A stretch of DNA of 64,000 nucleotides from Siphonodentalium dalli. Its lineage: Eukaryota; Mollusca; Scaphopoda; Gadilida; Siphonodentaliidae. Of this stretch, positions 32,413 through 42,303 are shown in pieces. A model generated the notes under the pieces. The model was not told where the DNA came from. It made no database searches and saw only the letters and a list, made by a program, of their open reading frames with translations. The stretch covers positions 178,975,956-179,039,955 of the forward strand of contig CP136063.1 of the NCBI GenBank assembly GCA_032622095.1. Direction: 5' to 3'. Each line of letters opens with the position of its first letter. Positions within the stretch are counted from its first letter, which is position 1. Made by a program: the position numbers and the translations under genes.

Positions 32413-32924
32413 TCCGACCCAAGTGTTCTTGTCTGACCAAGATCCGGTGGACATATATGTCATACTATACCATAGATTTCACAGTTATCTGATTTAATAT
32501 TTTTTTTTTACAATTTTTTACAATTTTAATAATTTATTCTTATATTCTTTAACAGACTTATTTTGTAGGTTTAGGGCCGATGAGATCGGCCCCTGGCACT
32601 CAAAGGGTTAATGATTGATTTTATTTTGAATGCATGTACATATTTGATTATGATATGCTGTGATATGACAGATCACAAACCACGCAAATCATAATGAGCT
32701 GTCGCGAGTGTGGAATTCCCCGTCCATCTCGGAAATTAATTTAAGTACCGGTGTCTCTAGACTGAGAGCTGACTGTAAGGAAACCTTGGTCTAGTTATAA
32801 TTAGACTGTCATACCACCTACATTACTTATGTGATGGTCGGAGAAATATTCAAGAGGGTGTACATATTTGATAATAGTACAAACATGCTTGACACAATCA
32901 TCAAAGAGACCACTGGTGCATATA
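32413..32924. other. Unassigned, with a TTAA-type terminal fragment and a repeated segment
   Basis: CCCCTGGCACTCAAAGGGTT-AATG (32591-32610) looks like the right end of an H-like TTAA element. 32805-32920 (GGAGAAATATTCAAGAGGGT, GATAATAGTACAAACATGCT) is similar to 33378-33510 (GAAGAGTGTTCGAGAGGGTG, GATAATAGGACCAACATGCT), so the segment is a dispersed repeat of unknown kind. Confidence 0.5.
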
Positions 32925-33072
32925 CAGTAATGCCCTAAATAATCGACTCCTTAACCACAGCAGAATTATGGGTAATTTTTCAGGATTTAGTCGGAAATAT
33001 GGCTCAGCGAGAGCTTTCCGACTAAATCCTGAAAAATTACCCATAATTCTGCTGTGGTTAAGTAGGGCATTA
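32925..33072. mobile_element. Family B MITE, arms shortened
   Basis: CAGTAATGCCCTAAATAATC ... AATATGGCTCAGCGAGAGCT ... AGTAGGGCATTAT. The middle of the hairpin and part of the right end are deleted. Confidence 0.8.
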
Positions 33073-33114
33073 TATACCGTACTTCCTGTGTCAATTTTCT
33101 CCATCTCAGAATCT

Positions 33115-33230
33115 ATCAGATAGTTATTTGGGGTTTTGTTTCGGAATTTTAGTTTGGCCAATATTTCGGAAAAATTACCAAACATAAAATTAAGAAATTC
33201 CAATAAAATTGGCCAGAAGAATATTCTGTC
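33115..33230. mobile_element. K-related fragment
   Basis: TTTTAGTTTGGCCAATATTT-CGG and AATTGGCCAGAAGAATATT are spaced as in element K ends. Degenerate. Confidence 0.4.
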
Positions 33231-33886
33231 CAACGCAGATGCTTCCAGTCAGCTTTTAGATCAGGTTTTCAGAATTCACAATTTCATTGAGTCAGATCCA
33301 CTGTGTGCACTCTATCCTGAGTTATCATATCTTTGCCGTCATAGGATAAACCATAAACCACACAATTCATATTCATACCACCTGCATCAACACATTTAAC
33401 TTGGTGACAATACTGATGTAATGGTGGAAGAGTGTTCGAGAGGGTGTATGATTTGATAATAGGACCAACATGCTTGACACACAATCGTCTGAAGAGACGG
33501 TACACATAATGTTCTAGAATGTATCTTTGATCACTGAGGAACTCTGGGATACATTAGTAGGTATCAGTGACGTGAGTAAACAGGACGACAATGTGCTATC
33601 AATATCCAAACCACAACAAAAGGATTTCCCGCATTAATCTCCATTCAGTTTGCCACCAACGCTTTAATTTTTACACATGTGTAAACATTCAGCTACTGTG
33701 TTATACAAACAGCCAACACCATTCCGACCCAAATCATGTCAGGAAACCCCAGATAGCTGTCCATATGTTGTAAAATGTTCATCTTGTGACCTATATCGAC
33801 ATGCTGTACGTATGCCTTGCTCACAGTTTACTGCAGTACTCGGCAAAAGAAAGTATCCAAACATCTCCATATTACCAAATTAGTTT
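33231..33886. other. Unassigned stretch
   Basis: Contains the second copy of the 32805-32920 repeat. Short frames have no domain. Confidence 0.45.
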
Positions 33887-33894
33887 GAACCAGT

Positions 33895-34283
33895 AAAGTC
33901 TGCAAATAGTGTGTCTGGATTTTGCAGAATGAGGCCCCCAGAGGGTGAATTTAACCAAATTCACCCTCTGGGAACCTCATTCTGCCTATGCCTCAAACTG
34001 CTATGGGAGACCAAGGATCAGATTTGTCACCTCGATTATGCATTTTATCTTCTGCAAATTAGGGGATATCAAAACTTCCCAGAAGGGAAAAAGTAACTAA
34101 AAACAATGTTAATTTTAGATTATAAATACTTCCCAGAAGATGAGAACTAAGCAGAATGAGGTCCCCAGAGGGTGAATTTTTAGTGACACTATCCCGCACA
34201 ATGGGCTAGCAAAGCATAGCATCACCAAATTCACCTCTATGGACCTCATTCTGCAAATGACAGGCACACTATTTGCAGACTTG
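33895..34283. mobile_element. Family C long element with exact 8-bp TSD
   Basis: GAACCAGT at 33887-33894 and 34284-34291. Ends AAAGTCTGCAAATAGTGTGT and GCACACTATTTGCAGACTTG. Two short-form palindromes at the ends around a centre with TTAGGGGATATCAAAACTTC and GAAAAAGTAACTAAAAACAA. Confidence 0.9.
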
Positions 34284-34385
34284 GAACCAGTCCACAGGTT
34301 AGTGGTAGTCACTTTAAAAAGCTAGCAATAATCATTCAGATTAAATGTCCCATATACTGTTTGAGTCTTGAATTATTATACAACA

Positions 34386-34652
34386 TGGATTATACTAAAT
34401 GGATTCTCCCACCCAGTTATACATGTGCATATTGGAATGGTCTATTATTCATTTGGAGGGGTGTTTAGGGAAAATGAGCAGATGACAGTATGACGAAGTA
34501 TAATACAAGTGCCGAAGTATTCATAATCTTTGGTGGGAAATTTTCAAATAATAGATTCAACAAGCGACCTATGATAATTTGTTGAAGTTATTATCTGAAC
34601 ATTTCCTGAGGGAAATACTCGTCAAGGAGTATTTTGTATAGATAAGGTTAAT
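34386..34652 (+). mobile_element. Family F MITE
   Basis: ATTATACTAAATGGATTCTC ... GGTCTATTATTCATTTGGAG ... TTATCTGAACATTTCCTGAG ... GTCAAGGAGTATTTTGTATA-GATAAGGTTAA. The first few terminal bases are changed. Confidence 0.85.
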
Positions 34653-34996
34653 ACCCAGTTTTGCTGAGGATTTGTTCTTTGAAATATGAGCAAATACATG
34701 TATATATAGTGCACCAAGATACAGAACATCTAGCTGTGGTCTAGATGTGTCCCTCAAATCGCTCAGAGATGTTAACACTTTTCCTCCCAAAATGCATTGC
34801 ATCATATTCCATGTCACTGAAATGTTTTCAAGAAGATCGATTTGTCTCATTTCCATCACAATAAGAGTCAACTGTTAAACGGCACCTCACAAAAAGTACA
34901 GAACCTCTCCAAGGAAATCTACTTTGACAATCAAACATTGTTAGAACTTTTTTTGACCGAATAACTTTTTTAGCTTTGCATATCAATTTTGGATCT
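34653..34996. other. Unassigned stretch
   Basis: The minus-strand 100-codon frame at 34569-34871 partly overlaps the F element and has no domain. Confidence 0.45.
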
Positions 34997-35181
34997 AACT
35001 CTTTCTCTTTAAATATTGTTTAGGGAAAATGAGCAGATGACAGTAAGGTGAAAAGATAATACAAGTGCTGAAGTATTCATATTTTTTGGGGGGAAATGTT
35101 CAGATAATAAGTTCAACAAGTGGCAATAGTTGTTGAACTTATTATCTGAACATGTCAATGAGTATTTAGTATAGAAAGGTA
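34997..35181 (+). mobile_element. Family F MITE, left half deleted
   Basis: TAACTCTTTCTCTTTAAATA then GTTTAGGGAAAATGAGCAG, with a good central palindrome (AATAAGTTCAACAAGTGGCA / GTTGTTGAACTTATTATC). Ends AATGAGTATTTAGTATAGAA-AGG and passes straight into G sequence. Confidence 0.8.
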
Positions 35182-35283
35182 TGCGAGGCCCCCCTATGGG
35201 AGACTCGAATATATATATTAGAGAATGCATTGGCATAGGGTTTTCACAAAATTTCAGGAAGCTCCAATCATGGAAGTGTTAAC
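35182..35283. mobile_element. Family G right half fused to F
   Basis: ATGCGAGGCCCCCCTATGGG, AGAGAATGCATTGGCATAGG, GCTCCAATCATGGAAGTGTT-AA. The junction with F at ~35181 falls at a shared terminal-type AAAGG, so this looks like a chimera of two TTAA MITEs. Confidence 0.75.
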
Positions 35284-35337
35284 TAACTAAACTAGTACCT
35301 GTTCACCACTTTATGTTTGGATGACTATTTACTAATA

Positions 35338-35444
35338 CAGTAATGCCCTAAATAATCGACTTCTTAACCACAGTAGAATTATGGGTAACTTTTCAGGATT
35401 TAGTAAGAAATATGACTTGTTGCCATTCATTTAGGGCATAACTG
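35338..35444. mobile_element. Family B MITE, internal deletion
   Basis: CAGTAATGCCCTAAATAATC to TTGCCATTCAT, then directly TTAGGGCATAACTGT. Confidence 0.8.
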
Positions 35445-35631
35445 TTGTCCCATGCTTACTTTTGAAACATTGACATTTAGGTGCTATAACAGCATTCTTT
35501 CTTATTCAATTGATAATACTTTACTGCTTTAGGGTTTTACTATTACATCGCGACAAACAATGAGCAAATCAGTTAATATTTATATGGTATTTTTTAAACA
35601 ATTATTTTGTTTATGGTAATGCCTATATTCT

Positions 35632-35790
35632 CTTGCTTGGCGTTTTTTTAATAATTTTTTCCCATTGTTTTTCAGTTTCGGTTTTCTCAGAAATACTATA
35701 ATTTGGCTTTTCAATTTGGCCAAAGTATCTGAAAAATGGCCAAAAAAATTTAAAAATGGCCAAAATAATTTTCCAGCCAATGTGAACCCT
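35632..35790. mobile_element. K-related fragment
   Basis: TTTCAATTTGGCCAAAGTAT, AAATGGCCAAAAAAATTT, AAATGGCCAAAATAATTTTC and GTGAACCCTGCTGCTG resemble the right end of K. The minus-strand frames across it are low-complexity. Confidence 0.45.
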
Positions 35791-35925
35791 GCTGCTGAAC
35801 ACAAGTAGCCTGAAATGTTTATTCAAACTCATTTGTCAGCAAAAACCTTGTTGATTGACACACAGTCTTTTCCTATCTATGATTTCCTATTTTGGCGAGA
35901 ATTTTGGTGGCCATCTTGGATTACG

Positions 35926-35939
35926 CCCCCCCCCCCCCC
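35926..35939. repeat. Poly-C run
   Basis: 14 consecutive C. Confidence 0.9.
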
Positions 35940-36084
35940 ATAGGGGCCAAACAGACACTTTTCTCAGGGCCAACAAGTAAAAATTTGTTCCTGGTGCTAT
36001 AAGCTTTCCATAGACACCAAAAAACCTTTGCCGCCCCCCTGGGGTGCAACGTAAGTCAATTTTCAATGTTCTATCTCATGGAAT

Positions 36085-36518
36085 AAAGCCTGAATTTGCA
36101 TTGCAGAATAAGGCCCCCAGAGGGTGAATTTAGTGATGCTATCACGCACAGCAGGCTAGCATCACCAGATTCACCCTCTGGGGACCTAATTCTGCTTTGG
36201 CCTCATCTTCTGGGGAGAATCTATAGTCTCAAATTAACATTGTTTTTAGTTACTTTTTCCTTCCTGTTCAGTTTCTATATCCCCTGATGTGCAGAAGATA
36301 AAATGCATAATAGAGGTGGCTAATGGGAGAACATTATCAACTTCAACTGGGGAACCTCAATCTGATCCTAGGTCTCCCATAGCAGTTCAGGCATAAGCAG
36401 AATGAGGTCCCCAGAGGGTGAATTTAGTAATGCTAGCCCGCAGTGTGGGATAGCATCACTAAATTCACCCTCTGAGGACTTCATTCTGTAAATGTCAGAC
36501 ACACTAAATTCAGGCTTG
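36085..36518. mobile_element. Family C long element
   Basis: AAGCCTGAATTTGCATTGCA ... CTAAATTCAGGCTTG, with two end palindromes and the centre TTTTAGTTACTTTTTCCTTC, AATGCATAATAGAGGTGGC. The 8-bp flanks do not match here. Confidence 0.8.
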
Positions 36519-36529
36519 GCTGAACACCT

Positions 36530-36606
36530 CTCCAATTGAATATAAACCATTCCAATATATACATTTGAAACAGGGTGGGAGAATCCATTTAAAAAGAAAG
36601 GGTTAA
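36530..36606 (-). mobile_element. Family F fragment, reverse
   Basis: ACCATTCCAATATATACATT ... GGGTGGGAGAATCCATTTAA ... AAAGGGTTAA. Confidence 0.8.
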
Positions 36607-36777
36607 CTTTCCCAGAAGTTTAATTCTTTGAAGGAAAGTGTACCTTCCCAGAGTGACATCATATTTTCTGCACCTATATATGCCATATGCCACCTTAACA
36701 TAGGACAATGCAGGCTTAGTTAGTTCACACAAATGTCTATGAATATAACAAGTGAGATCACTGAGTCGTGGCCGTAT

Positions 36778-36978
36778 TGGATTCATCCAGCCCCGTTCCG
36801 TGCTTTCAGAGATTCATCCAGCCCTGGTTCCGTGTTTAGTCCTACAGGTTAAAGTTCTGGAGTAACATTTCCATATATGGAGCTTTTGAATAATCATGAC
36901 TTCCATATATGGAAATTCTACTCATTTTGACCTGTAGCACTAATACCCCAAAACTGGGCCTGGTGGATCCAATATGGC
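36778..36978. mobile_element. Family J palindromic MITE
   Basis: TTGGATTCATCCAGCCCCGT, CCTACAGGTTAAAGTTCTGG, TTCCATATATGGA (twice), TTTGACCTGTAGCACTAATA, GGTGGATCCAATATGG. A 30-bp duplication (ATTCATCCAGCCC-GTTCCGTG) lies in the left end. Confidence 0.75.
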
Positions 36979-37021
36979 CGCGAGTTAGTGACAGGGCATA
37001 TTTATACCTGTCGAGGAGGGA

Positions 37022-37218
37022 TCAGAACACTTCGGTCTCCATCATATGGGCATCCGGGTCAGACAGGAATTTCTTGATGTATGTTAAAACTCCCTCATTG
37101 GTGTACAGGAATTTCTCTCTGGACATCTTTAGATCAGGGTAGAATGCTGCATGGTGATGGTCTGACCAGTAAATGATGCACATCCTGGGGTAAATGTGTA
37201 ACCCAGCGTCGCTTGATT
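37022..37218 (-). CDS. 3'-terminal coding exon of an unidentified host gene
   Basis: On the minus strand an acceptor TATAATTCCAG at 37229-37219 is followed by 2 nt of a split codon, then 64 codons and TGA at 37024-37022. The product begins SSDAGLHIYPRMCIIYWSDH, continues HHAAFYPDLKMSREKFLYTN and EGVLTYIKKFLSDPDAHMME, and ends TEVF. It has a balanced composition, no low complexity, no repeat match in the window, and a run of aromatic and histidine residues (YWSDHHHAAFYPD) that looks structural. I do not recognise the family. No ATG near its start explains why it does not show as a normal ORF. Upstream exons should lie at higher coordinates; I could not find them, so introns may be long and filled with the repeats listed here. 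A processed pseudogene is less likely given the clean acceptor, but a repeat-captured exon is possible. Confidence 0.6.
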
Positions 37219-37220
37219 CT

Positions 37221-37689
37221 GGAATTATATAGAGGAAATATCAGCATACATATATATTTTTAGGGCAATCATAACATTTGACAACAAAACCACATACACT
37301 ACTTCCAAAGAATGATGAATTTTTGCAAGTTCAATTTCATCTAAATGTAATCTTAGTGTAATCAGTTTTCTCTAGGTGATGATATAATAGTTCAGTCTCT
37401 ACCAATTGCGAAAGCAATGAAATTTTCTGACAAATTTCCACAGATAACATGCAATATAGTATCAATTAATTATGAATTTTCGCATCTTCTGCAATAACTC
37501 ATTTCAGTTTAGTGGGATAATGTCATACATTACAGTCAATGGAGCAACAAGGAATGCAGAAAGTTGTAATCTTTAGGTAATACCAGAGGGAAATCTGAAG
37601 AGCCATATGAAGTTTGGGATCAATTGGATGTTGGCTGTAAGATATGATGAAGTATCTAGTCATAGTCCGGTTAATATACCCAAAATATC
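37221..37689. other. Probable intron, unassigned
   Basis: AT-rich DNA just upstream (minus strand) of the terminal exon. TACATTACAGTCAATGGAGC also occurs near 31275 in a D context. No other feature. Confidence 0.4.
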
Positions 37690-38425
37690 ACTTAACTTAG
37701 AAAAAACAAGAGGTTAACACACACAATTGGACCATGGGTGCTGGTATACCCCTATGGTGAAAATTGAAATATGGGCAGGTCGGAAATCAAATTGTGAAAA
37801 AAATGTGATGAACAAACAAATTACTTGACAATTCTAACAAACGACAGATGAAAATCCAACATTTTCAAATAAAGAAAGAGGGATTACTCATGAACAGAAA
37901 ATGTGAACAACGTCAATGAACACTCTTTTGAAAGCCCTCCTGATGCCAAATCTACATTCCAAATTTCATTGAGATCCGATAACCCATGGTTGAGATATAA
38001 AAGCAGAGGGATGGAAATACAACATTTTCAGATAAACAAAGAGGGATAACTCTTGAATGGAAAATGTGAACAACATCAATGAATCCTCTTTTGAAAGCCC
38101 TCCTGATGCCAAACCTCCATACCAAATTTTATTGACATCTGATAATCCCATAGTTGAGATATATGAGCGGACGGACAAAATCCAACATTTTCAGATAAAC
38201 AGAGGGTTAACTCTTGTAACGCAAAATGTGAAAAATGTCAATGAACCCTCTTTTGAAAGCCCTCCTGATGACAAACTGCATACCTAATTTCATTGAGATC
38301 CGATCATCCATGGTTGATTATATGAGCGGACGGACGGCTAGACAGGCAGATGGACGGTAAGACAGACGGACAGACGCATGTAATCCAGTATACCCCCCAT
38401 CTTTTGGGATGGGGGGTATAATTAG
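37690..38425 (+). mobile_element. HINE/pearl-like family E, complete-looking
   Basis: Left flank with GGTGCTGGTATACCCCTATG; about three ~160-bp tandem units (CAATGAACACTCTTTTGAAA at ~37915, related phrases at ~38076 and 38239); a GCGGACGGACGGCTAGACAG tract; then a terminal hairpin TATACCCCCCATC-TTTTG-GGATGGGGGGTATA and ATTAGAAC. The left GGTATACCCC pairs with the right GGGGGTATA. Same plan as D and L with unrelated sequence. Confidence 0.8.
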
Positions 38426-39028
38426 AACAGAAATGATTTATAACTTTTTCATTGGAAAAACATATTGGCTACAACATATTAAAACTCCAAGTTGAAGACA
38501 CGATGCTAAATTTTTTTCTTCTTCGGGTAGTCCTGATGGTCATTGAATTGATACATAAAAGGTGGAGTGTTTGGGGGTAAGACAAGTATAACCTAAAATA
38601 TGACGACATGCACTAACTGGATCCATGGCATATATTATTTTAAAGAGGAATGATGTCCGTATAAAATGAGCGCTAGTCCCGATATCTGGACTGAATTTTG
38701 AAACGGTCAAAACGTCAAATGTTTTTTATTTTTTTAAATGAACAGAATCAATCAAGATCAGCATATGGATCTTATATGGCAGAAATTCTTATTGTATAGC
38801 TGTTTGAAAGATTATATAGCATATTTGTTAACGCGCTATATGCAAGTGAAGTTCTTGTGCATATAAACTTCTATTAAATATTTCATTGAATTTGTTAACA
38901 AATGGCAACCATAATGGCCACGATAATACTCAAACTTGAAAGTTGAACGATCTTCAGATAACTAATTAGATTGTTGACCCGCTCTGCTCACATAATGTAG
39001 TCATCAACAAGTTTAAATGTGCAAGCTA
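38426..39028. other. Unassigned stretch
   Basis: Nothing recognised. Confidence 0.5.
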
Positions 39029-39241
39029 CAGAAATGTGCTAAATAATCGACTCCTTAACCACAGAAGAATTATGGGTAATTTTTCAGGATTTAGTCGGAA
39101 ATATGGCTTGTCGCCACTCATCGGAAAGCTCTAACTGAGAGCTTTCCGATGAATGGTAACAAGCCATATTTCCGACTAAATCCTGAAAAATTGCCCATAA
39201 TTATGCTGTGGTTAAGGAGTTGATTATTTAGGACATTACTG
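39029..39241. mobile_element. Family B MITE, TA-flanked
   Basis: CAGAAATGTGCTAAATAATC ... GATTATTTAGGACATTACTG. Good hairpin. Confidence 0.88.
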
Positions 39242-40149
39242 TATTCCATGTGTTTTTGGGATTCCATACCTCCAGGTGCAACAACATACAAAATATTATT
39301 TAACAGCACTATGGGCTTTGTTCTAATGATACCAAATTTGACTCATTGATACAAAAAATGTGACTTTGTTAAAGACAAATAACACAACATATGTTGCTCA
39401 AAGAGCAACAATTACCAAGGACTAAAATTTATTATGCTGTAATTGCTAAAAAGGGCTTTAATAAGAATTGAAGGCATGCATAAAAACTCAATCAATATTT
39501 GAAATGCTGACTTCTTGGTCAACCCAACCTGCTTTCGTTGACAGAGGTCTGATAGGTATTTACACAGACTTTATACAGCCAAGCGTCTTCAATACAGTTC
39601 AAATTTTCTGAGAATGAGTTTAACAACTTTGTTTGTAACTGCATTGAACAACCATCTGCAGGATCAGATGTCTTGTCTGAGCAATTATTAAGAGAAAATA
39701 AAAACTATGGATTTTAATACATTTGAGAGGTTGAAATTGTTGTTTCTTTTTGTCCTTTCGGTACCAAAAAGCTGCTAGAATACTTAATTTTACAAAACAC
39801 TCCAACCACCAGATAGCTTATTGTCTTGGCTCCATGAGAGGAGGCTTAATTCATATATATCATAATGTTGAGTTAGATTGCATAATATAGCATCATACCC
39901 CCATATATAAAAATACAGAATAAAGCAGTCACAAATATTCCAGCCCAATGAAAACAAATGTTGATATGCAGTGTGATCCATTCAAGCAGGGAGTAATCAA
40001 CTGGAATAAGGCCACAGTGATAAGAGATATGGTGCTCAGCTTTAACTCGGTCATGAACCCATGACCCAGAACTCATCTCAGCCCAAGTTTTCATTGATCA
40101 ACAGGCACGACATCTGGGCTATTTAGGGATTTCTTTGTGATCACCTCCA
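39242..40149. other. Unassigned stretch
   Basis: A minus-strand frame at 39873-40094 (WAEMSSGSWVHDRVKAEH) has some protein character but no splice sites where expected; see rejected items. Confidence 0.4.
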
Positions 40150-40740
40150 TCTGGGCCCAGAAACATGCCGAAATGAGTATATATATGAGTGAGGTCAAGG
40201 TCCAGGACACGGTCTCACGTGAAATTAGACCCGCCCAGCCCATACTGTTCCCAGGATCAGAGTAGGCCTACATACCAAATTTGAGTCCGATTGGTGGAGC
40301 AGTTTTCGAGTCTATAACACACATACACACAGACAGACATAAGTTCCAAAATATATAATAGACTAGCAGATTTAATAGCCCGCCACTGGCGGGATTGGTC
40401 CCATGGCTTTGGTCGATCCATTAATTTTTGTTTTTCAAGGTAACCCCGTACAGGCACGCCGACAGCATGCTATCATGTTGATCCATTAATTTTTGTTTTT
40501 CAAGGTGTCCATCCCGAGTTGACCATTTTTGATCATTACATTCACCAGAATGTGATAAAGGCGAATATTTGTATAATTGAAGATCTACTATACTCCAACT
40601 CTCACATTGTAGAAATATCACGGACATGTCACATTCGAATAAGTTAACTAATACTGAAGTTATCAATCAGAAACCATATCGGACGGATGGACAGACAGAC
40701 CTGATTACACATCCATTTTTTTTTTAATGAAACGACTCAA
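40150..40740. mobile_element. Probable composite HINE-type tails
   Basis: AGCAGTTTTCGAGTCTATAA then ACACAGACAGACATAAG at ~40300-40345 (AGCCGTTTTCGAGTCTATAA recurs at 41566). TTGATCCATTAATTTTTGTT-TTTCAAGGT occurs near 40413 and again near 40478. ATCGGACGGATGGACAGACA lies near 40678. These are microsatellite-type tails without clear ends. Confidence 0.4.
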
Positions 40741-42235
40741 TTATGGTTATCGGGCTCACAGAACCACAAACTAACTGTCCACATTACATTGAACGTTCGG
40801 CCCATTTCGCAACAACGAAATAGCGCATAATGATAGGATGTTGGCTACGTTGCCTATATCGCGGCGTTGCGAACACTTTGGGGTTTTGTTATAATAACTA
40901 ATAGATTGTCATGATATTGAAGCATTTGGGGAATGATATTTACATGTCAGCTTATATCTACACATTCCGTATACAATTCGCTTAATTTTGGCGTGATTAG
41001 ACGAACGTGTAATGACGTTGTCGCCCTAAAATTTATTAACATAGGATTTCCCATTCAAATCGATTTATGTCGATAAAACTCTTATTTTTCAAAATTTTAA
41101 GCTGAGACTTCGTGTGTCTGCGTGTAATACTTATATATCTTAAAATGTCCAACACGTAATTATGTTTTAGATGGAAGAAATTAAATTTTTTCGATGCTAA
41201 ATTTCCAGCGTGGACTTGTAAACAAACTTTTCTCAAGTGTCGTTTGGTCCAACTATCACTTTTTCGACGGGGAGAGCTGATCCGAATAATAGCTAAGATG
41301 TATTTAGATAGAATTATCGAAAGAATTTGACCGATTAGGGTGCATTTTAAGAGAATCGAGTGGAGAAAACTTGGTAACACGGTTTAACAGTGTATCGAAG
41401 ATAATGTTTCTGTATGATGTAGGCGAAGTAACTCTAAAATTTCGGCAAGTATTTAACCCATCAATTCCAACAACGCTGGCATGGCGAAGGGTGAAGGAGT
41501 GCTCGGACGTTCTCAGAAGCGGTGGCTTTTTACCCTTAGATAGGAAGTTTGGGCTCAATCGGTCGAGCCGTTTTCGAGTCTATAAAGCATATATAGGAGA
41601 TTATTTATGGGTAGTTGCCTTTCTAAATGAAAATAATCATTAAATTTCAAAAATAAGAATACTTTATAAAGTCTCTCTATTTTATAGAAGTTCCTGGTAC
41701 CTGAAAACAGTGAATTTTAAAATATTTTCATGCCATAAAAGTAAAGTAAATGAAGTTATATTACCAATGCGTCTATCGTAACCTTAAATATTGACTCACA
41801 ATATTCGCTGGTACCAAATTTTACAAATAAATTCCTTACAGATTTTGAGAATACCCATTTTTAAATACCAGGAAATTTTGGCAAAACGTGCGTCTGATCC
41901 TTAAGAAAGGTCATTTGAATGTGTGATCCACTGATCATGGGTTCGAGGAAGACTCTGCATTGTGCACTAGATGTAAGCTTGAATTAGACTTTGTGCAGTG
42001 TCTTACAATGAATAGGTCATAGAAGTGGGGTAATTCCATATCTGTTCAACTACTTGCGCAAAGACGCATATTAGAATATAAGCTGATGTCTTTGCGTCAC
42101 TGGACTGCCCTTTGCATATCATTTGCACACACACCCACTTCAAGAATGGTTATTAGAAAGCTTTTCCACACCAAATCGATGTTACTAGTAACCGTACGCC
42201 ATGTTTGTGTGAATACCCACAGACCCCTGGGGAAA
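40741..42235. other. Unassigned stretch
   Basis: About 1.5 kb without recognised repeats apart from the 41566 phrase. The 114-codon minus frame at 41036-41380 has no domain. Confidence 0.45.
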
Positions 42236-42303
42236 ATTACTAAAATACCAATATAGACTATACCAGTATATACTGGTATAGTCTATATTGTTATTTTAGT
42301 AAT
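42236..42303. repeat. 68-bp near-perfect palindrome
   Basis: ATTACTAAAATACCAATATA then GACTATACCAGTATA / TATACTGGTATAGTC then TATATTGTTATTTTAGTAAT. One mismatched pair, no loop. Confidence 0.9.

Noticed and set aside
39873-40094. Minus-strand frame with WAEMSSGSWVHDRVKAEHHI, considered as an upstream exon of the 37022-37218 gene
   Set aside because: A stop lies two codons before the first ATG, and no acceptor or donor fits the frame or the phase required by the terminal exon. The second half turns hydrophobic and low-complexity. It could be an old repeat.
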